DNA of 64,000 nt from Billgrantia montanilacus (GCF_003336675.1 NZ_QPII01000001.1:310001-374000), one strand, 5' to 3'. Positions 33,858 to 44,274 are shown, numbered from the stretch's first letter. Numbers and translations are program-made. Notes: generated by a model from the sequence alone, not told the origin.

Positions 33858-36299
33858 ATGAGCGACTACGATCAGGATGAGCAGAATTGGCAACAATCGA
33901 TGCGTGACGACTCGGACGAAGCGTGGACGGGCTCCGATGGTGAAGCGGAAGAGACCCTGAACAATGCCATGGTCCCGGCAAGCGAATACCTGCCCGAGCG
34001 TATCTACTTGCTGCCGATTCACAACCGGCCCTTCTTTCCTGCGCAGGTTCAGCCGCTGGTGATCAACCGCGAGCGCTGGGAGGACACGATGCGTCGGGTG
34101 GGCAATACGCCCCACCACACCCTGGGGGTTGCCTTCGTCGGCGATACCGGCATCGACGACCTGAGCCATGAGACGTTTCCCGAGTACGGCACGGCGGTCA
34201 AGGTTCACAAACTGCAGGGAGAGGACCAGCAGCTCCAGTTCATTGCCCAGGGCCTCAGGCGCTTTCATATCCAGCGCTGGCTATCGAAGAAGCCGCCCTA
34301 CCTGGTCGAGGTGAGCTACCCGCGGGAACCTGTCGACTCCGATGAGGACGAGACCCGCGCCTATGCCATGGCGATCATCAACGGCATCAAGGAACTGCTG
34401 CCGATCAACCCGCTCTACGGCGAGGAGCTCAAGCACTACCTCAACCGCTTCAGCCCCCACGAGCCCGGGCCGCTGACCGACTTCGCCGCGGCCATCACTT
34501 CGGCACGGGGAAGCGAGCTGCAGAAGGTGCTGGAAACCCTGCCGGTTCAAGCGCGCATGGAGAAGGTGCTGCCGCTGCTGCGCAAGGAGATCGACGTTGC
34601 CCAGCTGCAGACGGAGATCAGCGAGCAGGTCAACGCCCAGATGCAGGAGCGGCAGCGGGAGTTCTTCCTGCGCGAGCAGCTCAAGGTCATCCAGCGCGAG
34701 CTGGGTATCTCCAAGGACGATCGCGAGAACGACGTCGATACCTTCCGTGACCGCCTCGAGAGCCTGGTGGTGCCGCCCAAGGTGCTGACCCGCATCGAGG
34801 AGGAACTCGACAAGCTCTCGGTGCTGGAGACCGGCTCGCCGGAATACGGCACCACGCGCAACTATCTCGACTGGCTGACATCGATGCCCTGGGGAGTGCG
34901 CAGCGCCGACCAGATGGACCTCGCTCACGCCCGCGGGATACTGGATCGTGATCATGACGGGCTCAAGGACGTCAAGGAACGCATCATCGAGTTTCTCGCC
35001 GAGGGTACCTTCAAGGGCGATGTGGGTGGGTCGATCCTGCTGCTGGTGGGCCCCCCGGGGGTAGGCAAGACCTCGGTCGGGCGCTCCATCGCCGAGGCCC
35101 TGGGGCGTCAGTTCTATCGTTTCTCGGTGGGCGGCATGCGTGATGAAGCCGAGATCAAGGGCCACCGGCGCACCTACATCGGCGCCATGCCGGGCAAGCT
35201 GGTGCAGGCGCTCAAGGAGGTCGAGGTCGAAAACCCGGTGATCATGCTCGACGAAATCGACAAGATGGGGCAGTCATTCCAGGGCGACCCGGCGTCGGCG
35301 CTGCTCGAGGTGCTCGACCCCGAACAGAATGTCGACTTCCTTGACCACTATCTGGACGTGCGGCTCGATCTCTCCAAGGTGCTCTTCGTCTGTACCGCCA
35401 ACACCCTGGATTCGATACCGGGGCCGCTGCTCGACCGCATGGAACAGATTCGGCTGTCGGGCTACATCGCCGAAGAGAAGGTGGCCATCGCCAGGAACCA
35501 CCTCTGGCCCAAGCTGCTCAAGCGCGACCGGATCCCGAAGAAGCGTATCAACCTGACGGATGCCGCGCTGAAGCAGGTGATCGAGGGCTACGCCCGGGAA
35601 GCCGGTGTACGCCAGCTGGAGAAACAGCTGCACAGCATTGTGCGCAAGGCCGCAGTCAGGCTGCTGGAGGGCGACCAGGCGTCAGTGAAGGTGTCGGTCA
35701 AGAACCTGGAGGAGTACCTCGGCGCGCCGCTGTTCCGCCAGGAGCAGGTGCTCAAGGGGGAGGGCGTGGTCACCGGCCTGGCCTGGACCTCCATGGGCGG
35801 GGCGACTCTGCCGATCGAGGCGGGCAAGGTCCACTCCCTGACCCGGGGCTTCAAGCTTACCGGCAAGCTGGGCGAAGTGATGCAGGAGTCGGCCAATATC
35901 GCCTACAGCTATGCTCTTGGACACCTGGCGGAGTATGGCGCCGACGCGGACTTCTTCGACTCCGCCTTCGTCCACCTGCATGTGCCCGAGGGCGCGACGC
36001 CCAAGGATGGTCCCTCGGCCGGGGTGACCATGACCACGGCACTGCTCTCTCTCGCTCGTCACCAGTCCATCGACCGGCCCCTGGCGATGACCGGCGAACT
36101 GACCCTGACCGGGCAGGTACTGCCGGTGGGTGGTATCCGCGAGAAGATCATCGCGGCTCGCCGCAGCAAGATCTTCGAAGTGATCCTGCCAGAGGCCAAT
36201 CGCCGTGACTATGCCGAGTTGCCTGACTATCTCAAGGAGGGGGTCACGGTGCATTTCGCCAGGCGTTACCAGGACGTGGCCAAGGCCGCCTTCGGCTAG
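33858..36299 (+). CDS. lon: ATP-dependent protease Lon
   Basis: An 813-residue cytosolic hexameric protease degrading misfolded and regulatory proteins. Order: N-terminal substrate domain ([18 protein letters not shown]), coiled coil around residues 240-330 ([19 protein letters not shown]), AAA+ domain with Walker [10 protein letters not shown] and Walker [12 protein letters not shown], and the protease domain with Ser720 in PKDGPSAGV and Lys763 in GGIREKII, 43 apart as in E. coli. The N-terminal 45 residues ([18 protein letters not shown]) are acidic and longer than in E. coli Lon. The stop lies within the palindrome GGCTAGCCGGCTAGCC shared with the convergent SDR gene. Confidence 0.97.
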   Translation: MSDYDQDEQNWQQSMRDDSDEAWTGSDGEAEETLNNAMVPASEYLPERIYLLPIHNRPFFPAQVQPLVINRERWEDTMRRVGNTPHHTLGVAFVGDTGIDDLSHETFPEYGTAVKVHKLQGEDQQLQFIAQGLRRFHIQRWLSKKPPYLVEVSYPREPVDSDEDETRAYAMAIINGIKELLPINPLYGEELKHYLNRFSPHEPGPLTDFAAAITSARGSELQKVLETLPVQARMEKVLPLLRKEIDVAQLQTEISEQVNAQMQERQREFFLREQLKVIQRELGISKDDRENDVDTFRDRLESLVVPPKVLTRIEEELDKLSVLETGSPEYGTTRNYLDWLTSMPWGVRSADQMDLAHARGILDRDHDGLKDVKERIIEFLAEGTFKGDVGGSILLLVGPPGVGKTSVGRSIAEALGRQFYRFSVGGMRDEAEIKGHRRTYIGAMPGKLVQALKEVEVENPVIMLDEIDKMGQSFQGDPASALLEVLDPEQNVDFLDHYLDVRLDLSKVLFVCTANTLDSIPGPLLDRMEQIRLSGYIAEEKVAIARNHLWPKLLKRDRIPKKRINLTDAALKQVIEGYAREAGVRQLEKQLHSIVRKAAVRLLEGDQASVKVSVKNLEEYLGAPLFRQEQVLKGEGVVTGLAWTSMGGATLPIEAGKVHSLTRGFKLTGKLGEVMQESANIAYSYALGHLAEYGADADFFDSAFVHLHVPEGATPKDGPSAGVTMTTALLSLARHQSIDRPLAMTGELTLTGQVLPVGGIREKIIAARRSKIFEVILPEANRRDYAELPDYLKEGVTVHFARRYQDVAKAAFG

Positions 36300-36303
36300 C
36301 CGG

Positions 36304-37065
36304 CTAGCCTCTCGTGGGCGAACCTCTCGTTGGCGAACCCAGGGAAACGCTGGCGCCGCCATCGATGATCAGGGTGTCGCCGGTGATGAAGGTGTTGGCC
36401 GGCGAGGCGAGGAAGGCGGCGGCGTGCGCGACCTCCTCGGCCACGGCAACGCGGCCGAGCGGGGTGCTGGCCTGCCACAGGCGGCGGGATTCCGAGTCGG
36501 CGCTCTGCATGCCGGTGGCGACGGGGCCCGGCGCCACCGCGTTGACCAGTATGCCGTGGGAGCCCAGCTCCACCGCCAGTGCCCGAGTCAGCGCAAGGAT
36601 CGCACCCTTGCTCATGGCATAGGTGGAGCGTTCGGCGGTGGTGCGCAGGCCATGGGCCGAGGCGACGTTGACGATACGCCCACCCCCGCTGGCCATCATC
36701 AGCCGGCTAGCCGCCTGGAGTGCCTGGAAGGCGCCGGTGACGTTGACCGCCATCATCGTGTTCAGATCCTCACCCGAGACCTCGACAAAGCGGCCGCGGC
36801 GAATCACGCCAGCCGCGTTGATGCAGGCATCGAGCCCCTTGCCATGTCGCTCGATCTCCGCAAAGGCCTGGGCGATGCTGCCGGGGTCGGCCAGGTCGCA
36901 GGCCACGAATGACGCACGCTCGCCCCAGGTTGCCAGGGTGTTCACGACTCTCTCCTGGCGCTCATCCCTATCGAGCAGGAAGACACGGTCCCCAGCCTCG
37001 AGCATTGCCTTACAGATGGCAGCGCCGATTCCACCGGCTGCGCCGATTACCGCCACAATACGCAT
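36304..37065 (-). CDS. Short-chain dehydrogenase/reductase
   Basis: A 253-residue Rossmann-fold oxidoreductase. GAAGGIGAA is the nucleotide motif, NAAG follows at the usual spacing, and the catalytic set is Ser in VNVASAHG with YAMSK; APGPVATGM and ITGDTLIIDGGAS complete the classical SDR pattern. Substrate unknown. The start at 37065 has GAGGAAAAGAG upstream. The last residues are SPTRGSPTRG, made by a 15-bp duplication at 36308-36337. It converges on lon with stops four bases apart and is divergent from the TAXI binding protein. Confidence 0.9.
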   Translation of the reverse strand: MRIVAVIGAAGGIGAAICKAMLEAGDRVFLLDRDERQERVVNTLATWGERASFVACDLADPGSIAQAFAEIERHGKGLDACINAAGVIRRGRFVEVSGEDLNTMMAVNVTGAFQALQAASRLMMASGGGRIVNVASAHGLRTTAERSTYAMSKGAILALTRALAVELGSHGILVNAVAPGPVATGMQSADSESRRLWQASTPLGRVAVAEEVAHAAAFLASPANTFITGDTLIIDGGASVSLGSPTRGSPTRG

Positions 37066-37195
37066 ACTCTTTTCCTCGATGGCCAGATTCGGGTGGTCAG
37101 GGCTGAAAAAATCGGCATTATAGTTCTTTGCGGGACGTTCTTTGATAACAACCGACATCGCTCAGCGATGCTGGACACCTCCAAGGGAGACATAC

Positions 37196-38173
37196 ATGCG
37201 TCAGTTCACTCCTTCTTTCACTCGCACCCTGTTGGCTTCCGCCACTGCCGTCCTGATGGGCGCCGCGGCCTTCTCCGCCCAGGCCGAAACCCGAGTGACC
37301 TATAAATCCGCTTCAGCCGGCACCGCCTACTACCAGATGGGGGTGGAGCTCTCGGAAGCGATTCGCAAGGGTACCGACGGCGACATCCAGCTCACGCTGG
37401 AAGAGAGCCAGGGCTCGGTGCAGAACGTGATGGAAGTGATGGCCCGCCAGGGCAACTACGTCTTTACCACGCCTCCCGGCCTCGTGGAGAGCGCCATGGC
37501 CGGTGAGGGGCCCTTCGCCGAGCGACAGAGTCCTCGTTTCCAGGAGATTCGTGGCCTGTTCCCGATCCCGGCGATCACCATGCACTTCGTTGCGGCCGGT
37601 GGCGAGGGTGTCATCGGGCTCGAGGATCTGGAAGACAAGCATATCCTGATCGGGCGCGGCACTTTCGGTGCCCGGGAGGCCGAGCGTTATCTCGAGCTGT
37701 TCGACATGATGGACAAGGTGCGCGTGGCCAGCGCCGAGATCGGCAGCGGCCCCGATGCGCTGAAGAACGGGCAGATCGATGCCTTCGTCACGGCGAGTTC
37801 CTTTCCCACTCCCAACGTGATCGAAACCGCCGCGAGCATGTCGATCAGCCTGGTCAGCCTGACCGACGAGCAGATCGAGCAGACCGGCGCGGCACGCCAG
37901 ACCATTCCGGCCGGCACCTACACCGGCGTGGATCAGGACGTCGAGACCACCTCGCTGCCCGTCATTGCCTATACCACCACCGGTATGGACGACGACACCG
38001 CCTACACCCTGACCAAGACCTTCTGGGAGCGTCGGGATGCCATGGCGGAAGAGACGGCCTGGTGGGGCAGTATCACCCACGACATGGTCGGTAACATCGC
38101 CGGGTCGCTTCACCCGGGCGCGGTGCGCTACTACGATGAGGCTGGCATCGAAATTCCCGACGAACTGCGCTAG
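37196..38173 (+). CDS. TAXI-family TRAP transporter solute-binding protein
   Basis: A 325-residue periplasmic protein: signal peptide ending FSAQAETR, then a domain with YKSASAGTAYYQMGVELSEAI and ESQGSVQNVMEVMARQGNY, the typical opening of TAXI binding proteins. Its membrane partner is the fused TRAP permease at 38423. The start at 37196 has AAGGGAG upstream. The last three bases (TAG stop) form the left end of a palindromic repeat. Substrate unknown; TAXI systems of known function carry dicarboxylates such as alpha-ketoglutarate or glutamate. Confidence 0.9.
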   Translation: MRQFTPSFTRTLLASATAVLMGAAAFSAQAETRVTYKSASAGTAYYQMGVELSEAIRKGTDGDIQLTLEESQGSVQNVMEVMARQGNYVFTTPPGLVESAMAGEGPFAERQSPRFQEIRGLFPIPAITMHFVAAGGEGVIGLEDLEDKHILIGRGTFGAREAERYLELFDMMDKVRVASAEIGSGPDALKNGQIDAFVTASSFPTPNVIETAASMSISLVSLTDEQIEQTGAARQTIPAGTYTGVDQDVETTSLPVIAYTTTGMDDDTAYTLTKTFWERRDAMAEETAWWGSITHDMVGNIAGSLHPGAVRYYDEAGIEIPDELR

Positions 38174-38366
38174 GCCCTGTCCGAAAACTGGCTGCACTTG
38201 GCCATACGGCGTTAAAAATCGGCTCAAAGTACTCATTTACACCCCGTAAACTCCGTCTTTTCGCCGATTTTTGCCTTGCGACCCACAGGGATGTGGGAAG
38301 TGCGTTGGCCCGTAGGGAACGGGCCTAGCCCTGGCCTTCGTTCGCCGACTTTTCAGACAATGCCTA
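38171..38366. repeat. Palindromic repeat inside the TAXI-TRAP operon (~196 bp)
   Basis: Left end TAGGCCCTGTCCGAAAACTG and the complement of the right end, TAGGCATTGTCTGAAAAGTC, are clearly related, so the element has imperfect terminal inverted repeats of about 22 bases. Its core ATTTACACCCCGTAAACTCC resembles the core of the repeat at 1552. The element overlaps the stop codon of the binding-protein gene and accounts for most of the 249-bp gap before the permease gene. It has no open frame of its own. Confidence 0.7.
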
Positions 38367-38422
38367 ACTCCCTGTTGGGGCCAGTGCTCCTGGCCTGGCC
38401 CTGATTGAAAGGCACCATCTCT

Positions 38423-40231
38423 ATGTCGACATTTTCCTCTTCTCCGGCGGCCGGCGAGGCCGCCGGGGGTATTCGGTGGGGGGTTCACCCGGCCTGGGTA
38501 TTTCTGGGCGGCCTCACGGTGGTCTTTCACCTGGGCCTGATCTTCTACGGCCTCACACCGGCACTCGTCAGCCGGCCGATTCACATGGCGCTGGCGTTGC
38601 CGTGGGTTTTGATCTTCGCCGCTCGTACACCGCTCCAGCGCTGGAGCGGCTGGGCCCTGACCCTGCTGGGTATCGCCGCCTGCGGCTATATCGCCTTCAG
38701 CGAGGAGGCGCTATCGCAGCAGTACGGCTTCATCGATACCCACCTGCAGATGGTCATCGGCGTCTTTCTCATCGGGCTGGCACTGGAGGCAGCCCGTCGC
38801 GCAATCGGCTGGCCGCTACCCCTGGTGGCGGTGGCGGCGCTGCTATATGCGATATTCGGTACCCACATCCCCGGGCAGTTTGGGCATCAGGGGCTGCCGA
38901 TGCAGAGCTTGGTCGGCACCCTGACCATCGCCGAAGGCGGTCTCTGGGGCTCGCTCACGGGGATCAGCGTCGGGGTGGTGGCGATCTTCGTCATCTTCGG
39001 CGCGGTGCTCAATGCCGGTGAGGCGGGGCAGGGCTTCATGAACATGGCCAGTGCCTTCGCCGGTCGGTTGACCGGCGGGGCTGCCAAGGTATCGGTGATC
39101 TCCTCTGCCCTGATGGGGTCGATCTCCGGCTCCGCCTCGGCCAACGTCGCCTCTACCGGGGCGATCACCATTCCCACCATGGTGCGCCTGGGATATCCGC
39201 GTGCCCTGGCCGGTGGCGTGGAGGCGGTGGCCTCGTCGGGCGGACAGATCATGCCGCCATTGATGGGGGCGGGGGCCTTCGTCATGGTCGAACTCACCGG
39301 TACCCCCTATACCCAGATCATGGCTGCGGCGATGCTGCCGGCGATTCTCTATTTCGCTACCGTCTGGGTGGGCATCAACGCCTATGCCACGCGGCATGAC
39401 CTGAGCCCCATGGCCGAAAGCGACAGGCCCAGCGGCAAGGAGGTGCTGATCACCTCACTGTTCTTCGCCGTGCCCTTCGTCATACTGCTCGAGCGCATCT
39501 TCCTCGGCGGCTTTACGCCCCAGTATGCGGCGAGCCTGGCCATCTTTGCCGGCATGCTGCTGCTGTTCTTCGACGTGACGCTCAGCTTCTCGCTGCGCGG
39601 CTTCGCCTCGCGAATGGCCGATGCCATGGTCACCGCGGGGCGTCAGGTCGCGGTTATCGGCTCGATCATCATCTGTGCCTCGCTGGTGATCGGCGTGCTG
39701 TCCATGACCGGGCTGGGTGTGAAGATCACCTCGGGTATTCTCTCCCTTTCCAACGAGATGCTGTGGCCGGCGCTGCTGCTCACCGCGCTCGCCTGCCTGG
39801 TGCTGGGCATGGAGGTGCCGACCACGGCCGCCTACGTGATCTGCGTTTCGGTGGCCGGGCCGGCGCTGACCGCCCTGGGGCTCGAGCCGTTGCTGGCGCA
39901 CCTGTTCGTGTTCTGGTTCGCGCTGCTCTCGACCATTACGCCGCCGGTCTGCGGCGGGGTCTTCATCGCCGCCGGCATGGTGGGGGAGAATTGGCTCAAG
40001 GTAGCGATGAAGGCCATGGCGCTGGGCATCGGGCTCTATATCATCCCCCTGGCCATGGTCGCCAATCCGGATATCATCCGCCTCGCCTTCGACCCCTTCG
40101 CGGCGGTATTCGACGCGGTGAAGATCGCCATCGGCCTGGGCGGCATCTCCTATGGCGTCATCGCCCGCCGCGCCCTCTGGCTGCGGGTGCTGCTGGTCGT
40201 GGTGGGGGCGCTGGTGATCTTTGCGGTTTAG
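38423..40231 (+). CDS. TRAP transporter permease (TAXI type, fused small and large subunits)
   Basis: A 602-residue inner-membrane protein. The first 160 residues contain four segments equivalent to the small DctQ subunit, followed by the large DctM-like part with FGAVLNAGEAGQGFMNMASAFAG, GSISGSASANVASTGAITIPTM, VEAVASSGGQIMPPLMGAGAF and EVPTTAAYVICV. The G-x-A-N-V and GGQIMPP segments are the scoop regions that move in the elevator mechanism. The start at 38423 (MSTFSSSP) is preferred to the TTG at 38405. Only the palindromic repeat separates it from its binding protein. Confidence 0.93.
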   Translation: MSTFSSSPAAGEAAGGIRWGVHPAWVFLGGLTVVFHLGLIFYGLTPALVSRPIHMALALPWVLIFAARTPLQRWSGWALTLLGIAACGYIAFSEEALSQQYGFIDTHLQMVIGVFLIGLALEAARRAIGWPLPLVAVAALLYAIFGTHIPGQFGHQGLPMQSLVGTLTIAEGGLWGSLTGISVGVVAIFVIFGAVLNAGEAGQGFMNMASAFAGRLTGGAAKVSVISSALMGSISGSASANVASTGAITIPTMVRLGYPRALAGGVEAVASSGGQIMPPLMGAGAFVMVELTGTPYTQIMAAAMLPAILYFATVWVGINAYATRHDLSPMAESDRPSGKEVLITSLFFAVPFVILLERIFLGGFTPQYAASLAIFAGMLLLFFDVTLSFSLRGFASRMADAMVTAGRQVAVIGSIIICASLVIGVLSMTGLGVKITSGILSLSNEMLWPALLLTALACLVLGMEVPTTAAYVICVSVAGPALTALGLEPLLAHLFVFWFALLSTITPPVCGGVFIAAGMVGENWLKVAMKAMALGIGLYIIPLAMVANPDIIRLAFDPFAAVFDAVKIAIGLGGISYGVIARRALWLRVLLVVVGALVIFAV

Positions 40232-40259
40232 GCGACACCCCGGCATGGCAGGACAAGTC

Positions 40260-40540
40260 AGCTGTTGGAGCGCTCGGTTCGGCGCTCCGACTCTGCATCG
40301 CGACTGGCACCGCAGGCGCCCTGGCGAATCGCGGCGGTGGAAAAAACAGCTGTTGGAGCGCTGCTTTGCATCGCGACTGGCGCCGGCAGGCGCCTCGGCG
40401 GAGGCCGCAACGGCAGTAGTTATCGCCGGCATTGGCAACACCGCGGTCGCGAACTAAAGCTGCTCCTACAATTGTGTGGTTTGCGCCGGTGGGCGCCGCA
40501 GGCGCCCTGGCGGAGGCTGGAACGTCAGTGGTTATCGGAG
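40260..40540. repeat. REP-like repeat cluster after the TRAP permease
   Basis: The 328 bases 40232-40559 hold no gene but three related units. Forward copies with AGCTGTTGGAGCGCT lie at 40260 and 40348, both continuing GCATCGCGACTGGC and then a GC-rich tail with (C)GCAGGCGCC. An inverted copy at 40442-40472 reads, on the minus strand, TTGTAGGAGCAGCTTTAG, the common REP core of Pseudomonas and relatives. The tails CAGGCGCCTCGGCGGAGGC (40388) and CAGGCGCCCTGGCGGAGGC (40499) with the following 25 bases are a further direct repeat. Confidence 0.7.
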
Positions 40541-40559
40541 AGTATGGAGGAGGAGACAG

Positions 40560-41105
40560 ATGATCTTTGCCACGCTGGGGCCTGAGGGCAATAACCACGT
40601 ACTGGTTTTGCGCCGCTATCTCGATGCGCGCGGTCCCGCCGATGCCGAGGTGAGGCTGTTCGATGATTTTCCGGCGGCGTTCGCCGCACTGGTGGCGGGT
40701 GAGGTGGACCTGGTATTGCAGTGCACGGCGCACTTCAGCCACGCCGATTGCGTCGGCCGTTACATGCATCGCGCCTTTCCAGTGGACGTCTTCGTCGCTG
40801 GAAGTCACCCACTGGCACTGCTGGCACGGTGTGATATTGCCGAGCCTCGCCGAGTGGCACGCCAGCCGGCTACCCGCTACTACACCGACCTCTCTTCCTT
40901 TGACGAAGAGATCGATGCGCCCACCACCGTGGCGGTGGCCGAGGGGCTGGTGGAGGGGCGTTTCGAGGCGGGCATCTGTGCCCGGCGGGCCCTGGAACAG
41001 CATCCCGACAAGCTGCGCCTGATCGAGGAGTTGGGCCCGGCGCTGGACGTCTGGGTACTCTACGGCACCCAACCGCTTCCCGACGGCAGCTCGCTGTCAG
41101 TCTAG
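40560..41105 (+). CDS. Small protein with a prephenate dehydratase-like opening
   Basis: A 181-residue soluble protein I cannot name. [21 protein letters not shown] recalls the start of prephenate dehydratase (FLGPEGTFSHQA), and the periplasmic-binding-like alternation continues with [30 protein letters not shown] and [28 protein letters not shown]. The threonine-rich catalytic motif (TRF) of prephenate dehydratases is not evident, although [11 protein letters not shown] lies in the comparable region. GGAGGAGGAG precedes the ATG strongly. It follows the TRAP transporter after the REP cluster and may belong to the same catabolic function. Confidence 0.65.
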   Translation: MIFATLGPEGNNHVLVLRRYLDARGPADAEVRLFDDFPAAFAALVAGEVDLVLQCTAHFSHADCVGRYMHRAFPVDVFVAGSHPLALLARCDIAEPRRVARQPATRYYTDLSSFDEEIDAPTTVAVAEGLVEGRFEAGICARRALEQHPDKLRLIEELGPALDVWVLYGTQPLPDGSSLSV

Positions 41106-41226
41106 CCGCCACGCCCCGTGCGTGACAGAATCTGGGCTGACCCGAAAACCGAGACCGTCAACCGCCGCCATGGCGACCCAAGACGGCACGAACGATATAG
41201 CGCCTCCGGCGCTTAAAGAGGACACC

Positions 41227-43071
41227 ATGCCCGAATACCGCTCCCGTACCACCACCGCCGGTCGCAACATGGCCGGCGCCCGCGCCCTGTGGCGTGCCAC
41301 CGGCATGAAGGACGAGGATTTCCACAAGCCGATCATCGCCGTGGCCAACTCCTTCACCCAGTTCGTGCCGGGGCACGTGCATCTGAAGGACATGGGCCAG
41401 CTGGTGGCCCGGGAGATCGAGAAGGCGGGTGGCGTCGCCAAGGAGTTCAATACCATCGCGGTGGACGACGGCATCGCCATGGGCCACGACGGCATGCTCT
41501 ATTCGCTGCCGAGCCGCGACATCATCGCCGACAGCGTCGAGTACATGGTCAACGCCCACTGCGCCGACGCCCTGGTGTGCATTTCCAACTGCGACAAGAT
41601 CACTCCCGGCATGCTGATGGCCGCCATGCGCCTCAATATTCCGGTGATCTTCGTATCCGGCGGCCCCATGGAGGCGGGCAAGACCAAGCTGCTCGACCAT
41701 GGCATCGACCTGATCGATGCGATGATCTATGCCGCCGACGACAGCTACAGCGACGAGGATATCGCCGAGATCGAGCGTAGCGCCTGTCCCACCTGCGGCA
41801 GCTGCTCCGGCATGTTCACCGCCAACTCCATGAACTGCCTGATGGAAGCGTTGGGCCTGGCGCTGCCGGGCAACGGTACGGTGCTGGCGACCCACAGCGA
41901 CCGGCGTCGCCTTTTCGAGGAGGCGGGGCACCGCATCGTCGACCTGGCCAAGCGCTACTACGAGGGCAACGAGTCGCACTTGTTGCCCCGGGCCATCGGC
42001 TCCAAGGCGGCCTTCAGGAATGCCATGACCCTGGATATCGCCATGGGCGGTTCCACCAACACCATCCTGCACCTGCTGGCCGCCGCCCAGGAGGGCGAGA
42101 TCGACTTCACCATGGCCGACATCGACCGGCTGTCGCGGGAGGTGCCGCAGCTGTGCAAGCTGGCACCCAACACCCAGCAATACCATATCGAGGACTGCCA
42201 TCGCGCCGGTGGCATCATGGCGATCCTCGGTGAGCTGGAGCGTGCCGGGGTGCTGGATACCCGGGTGCCCACCGTCTACGGCGATACCCTCAGGGACGCT
42301 CTGGACGAGTGGGACATCATGCGCTCGCCGAGCCCTGAGGTGGTCGAATTCTACAAGGCAGGCCCCGGTGGCATCCCCACCCAGACCGCCTTCTCCCAGA
42401 GCGCCCGTTGGCCGAGTCTGGATGGCGATCGCGCCACCGGCTGTATCCGCGACCTGGAGCACGCCTTTTCCCGGGAGGGCGGCCTGGCCGTGCTGTTCGG
42501 CAACATCGCCGTGGATGGCTGCGTGGTGAAGACCGCCGGTGTCGACGACTCGATCCTGGTGTTCGAGGGTCCGGCCCACGTGGTCGAGTCCCAGGATCAG
42601 GCGGTGGAGCATGTCCTCGAGGGCAAGGTGAAAGCGGGGGAGGTGGTGGTGATCCGCTACGAGGGCCCCAAGGGTGGCCCCGGTATGCAGGAGATGCTCT
42701 ATCCGACCTCCTACCTGAAGTCCAAGGGGCTGGGCAAGGCGTGTGCGTTGCTCACCGACGGCCGCTTCTCCGGCGGTACCTCGGGGCTTTCCATCGGCCA
42801 CGCTTCTCCCGAAGCCGCGGCTGGCGGTGCCATCGGCCTGGTGCGTTCCGGCGACATCATTCGCATCGATATTCCCAATCGTTCGATCGACGTCAAGCTC
42901 TCCGACGCTGAATTGGCGGTACGGCGTGAAGCGGAAGAGGCGCGCGGCAGTCAGGCCTGGAAGCCGAGCATCCAGCGCACCCGCAAGGTTTCGGCGGCGC
43001 TCAAGGCGTACGCGCTGCTGGCCACGTCTGCCGACAAGGGTGCGGTGCGGGACCTTGCCAAGCTCGACTGA
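41227..43071 (+). CDS. ilvD: Dihydroxy-acid dehydratase
   Basis: A 614-residue cytosolic iron-sulfur enzyme for the third step of valine and isoleucine synthesis. The three cluster cysteines lie in the expected places: one in the N-terminal third (the [14 protein letters not shown] region), one in the [18 protein letters not shown] region. The sequence [23 protein letters not shown] and [17 protein letters not shown] are typical of the E. coli-type enzyme (616 residues). The start at 41227 has AGAGGA upstream; the 35-codon extension to 41122 has no family similarity. An oxidoreductase gene follows after 63 bases. Confidence 0.97.
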   Translation: MPEYRSRTTTAGRNMAGARALWRATGMKDEDFHKPIIAVANSFTQFVPGHVHLKDMGQLVAREIEKAGGVAKEFNTIAVDDGIAMGHDGMLYSLPSRDIIADSVEYMVNAHCADALVCISNCDKITPGMLMAAMRLNIPVIFVSGGPMEAGKTKLLDHGIDLIDAMIYAADDSYSDEDIAEIERSACPTCGSCSGMFTANSMNCLMEALGLALPGNGTVLATHSDRRRLFEEAGHRIVDLAKRYYEGNESHLLPRAIGSKAAFRNAMTLDIAMGGSTNTILHLLAAAQEGEIDFTMADIDRLSREVPQLCKLAPNTQQYHIEDCHRAGGIMAILGELERAGVLDTRVPTVYGDTLRDALDEWDIMRSPSPEVVEFYKAGPGGIPTQTAFSQSARWPSLDGDRATGCIRDLEHAFSREGGLAVLFGNIAVDGCVVKTAGVDDSILVFEGPAHVVESQDQAVEHVLEGKVKAGEVVVIRYEGPKGGPGMQEMLYPTSYLKSKGLGKACALLTDGRFSGGTSGLSIGHASPEAAAGGAIGLVRSGDIIRIDIPNRSIDVKLSDAELAVRREAEEARGSQAWKPSIQRTRKVSAALKAYALLATSADKGAVRDLAKLD

Positions 43072-43134
43072 TTCTCGACCGTTCCGTGCGCCGGGGCCAT
43101 TCCCGGCGTACCGATGCCATCAAGCGAGACGTTC

Positions 43135-44220
43135 ATGATGAAGCAGACCTACGGTGTTGGCCTCATCGGTTTCGGCACCGCCGGCCGTGTCTTTCATGCA
43201 CCGCTGATACAGGCCGCGCCCGGGCTCGAGCTGTTGGCTGTGGTCAGCAGTGCGCCGGAGCGGGTGCGTGAAACCCTGCCCGAGGTGGAAGTGCTGCCCA
43301 AGTCGGCGGCGCTCTTTGCACGTGGCGATATCGACCTGGTGGTGATTGCCACCCCCAACGAAACCCACTATCCGCTGGGCAAGGCGGCGCTGGTGGCCGG
43401 CAAGCACCTGGTCATCGACAAGCCCTTCACCGTATCGGTGCCGGAGGCGCGGCTGCTGAAGGTCGAAGCCGACAAGCAAGAGCGGATGGTCAGCGTCTTC
43501 CACAACCGTCGCTGGGATAGCGACTTCCTCACCCTTCAGGCGCTGCTGGCATCGGGTCGACTGGGACGTCCGGTGTCGCTGGAGCTACGTTTCGACCGCT
43601 ACCGTCCCCTGGTCGCCGATCGCTGGCGCGAGCAGCAAAAGCCCGGCAGCGGTATCTGGTTCGACCTCGGCGCCCATCTGCTCGATCAGGCCAACATGCT
43701 GTTCGGCATGCCGCGAGCCATTCTGCTGGACCTCAAGGCTGCAAGGGATGGCGCCGAGGTGGACGACGATTTCCTGGCACTGCTCGACTACGGTGACCTG
43801 CGGGTGACGCTGAAGGCCAGCTCACTGGTGGCCGAGTCGACGCCGCAGCTGGCCTTGCACGGCACCCAGGGCAGCTTCGTCAAGTACGGCCGCGACCCGC
43901 AGGAGAACTGGCTGCGTGCGGGCCATGTGCCGACGCCCTTCTGGGGTATCGACGAGCGACCGGGTCGCCTGACCCTGAACGAGGGGGAGGGTGAAGACGT
44001 TTCGCTGGTGGGCCAGGAGCATCCCGGAATGCCTGGCAACTACCCGGCCTACTATGCCGCCGTTGCCGATGCGCTCGCTGAGCGAGTGCCGCCGCCGGTA
44101 ACGGTGGATGAGGCACTGGACGTCATGTACCTGTTGGAGGCCGGAATGGATAGCCATCGCCAGGAGCGCTGGATACGCCTCAAGGAGGGCAACGGTATTC
44201 CGCGCTATCTGAACGGATAG
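43135..44220 (+). CDS. Gfo/Idh/MocA-family oxidoreductase
   Basis: A 361-residue NAD(P)-dependent dehydrogenase. N-terminal Rossmann motif GLIGFGTAGRVFHAPL, DLVVIATPNETHYPLGKAAL, and the family lysine in VIDKPFTVSVPEA; the C-terminal domain includes GSGIWFDLGAHLLDQANMLFGMP with the catalytic-region histidine. It resembles E. coli YdgJ. Sugar or polyol substrates are likely but unspecified. Two adjacent ATG codons (43135, 43138) are possible starts; the ribosome binding site is weak. Confidence 0.9.
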   Translation: MMKQTYGVGLIGFGTAGRVFHAPLIQAAPGLELLAVVSSAPERVRETLPEVEVLPKSAALFARGDIDLVVIATPNETHYPLGKAALVAGKHLVIDKPFTVSVPEARLLKVEADKQERMVSVFHNRRWDSDFLTLQALLASGRLGRPVSLELRFDRYRPLVADRWREQQKPGSGIWFDLGAHLLDQANMLFGMPRAILLDLKAARDGAEVDDDFLALLDYGDLRVTLKASSLVAESTPQLALHGTQGSFVKYGRDPQENWLRAGHVPTPFWGIDERPGRLTLNEGEGEDVSLVGQEHPGMPGNYPAYYAAVADALAERVPPPVTVDEALDVMYLLEAGMDSHRQERWIRLKEGNGIPRYLNG

Positions 44221-44274
44221 GCCGAACGGCTAGAGCGAACGGACCGCGCATCGGCGCCGGCCGCCAGCTCAGCG

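Noticed and set aside
41158..42801. A 547-codon open frame opposite ilvD
   Set aside because: Antisense of a firmly identified gene, His/Gln/Gly-rich, with no start signal.
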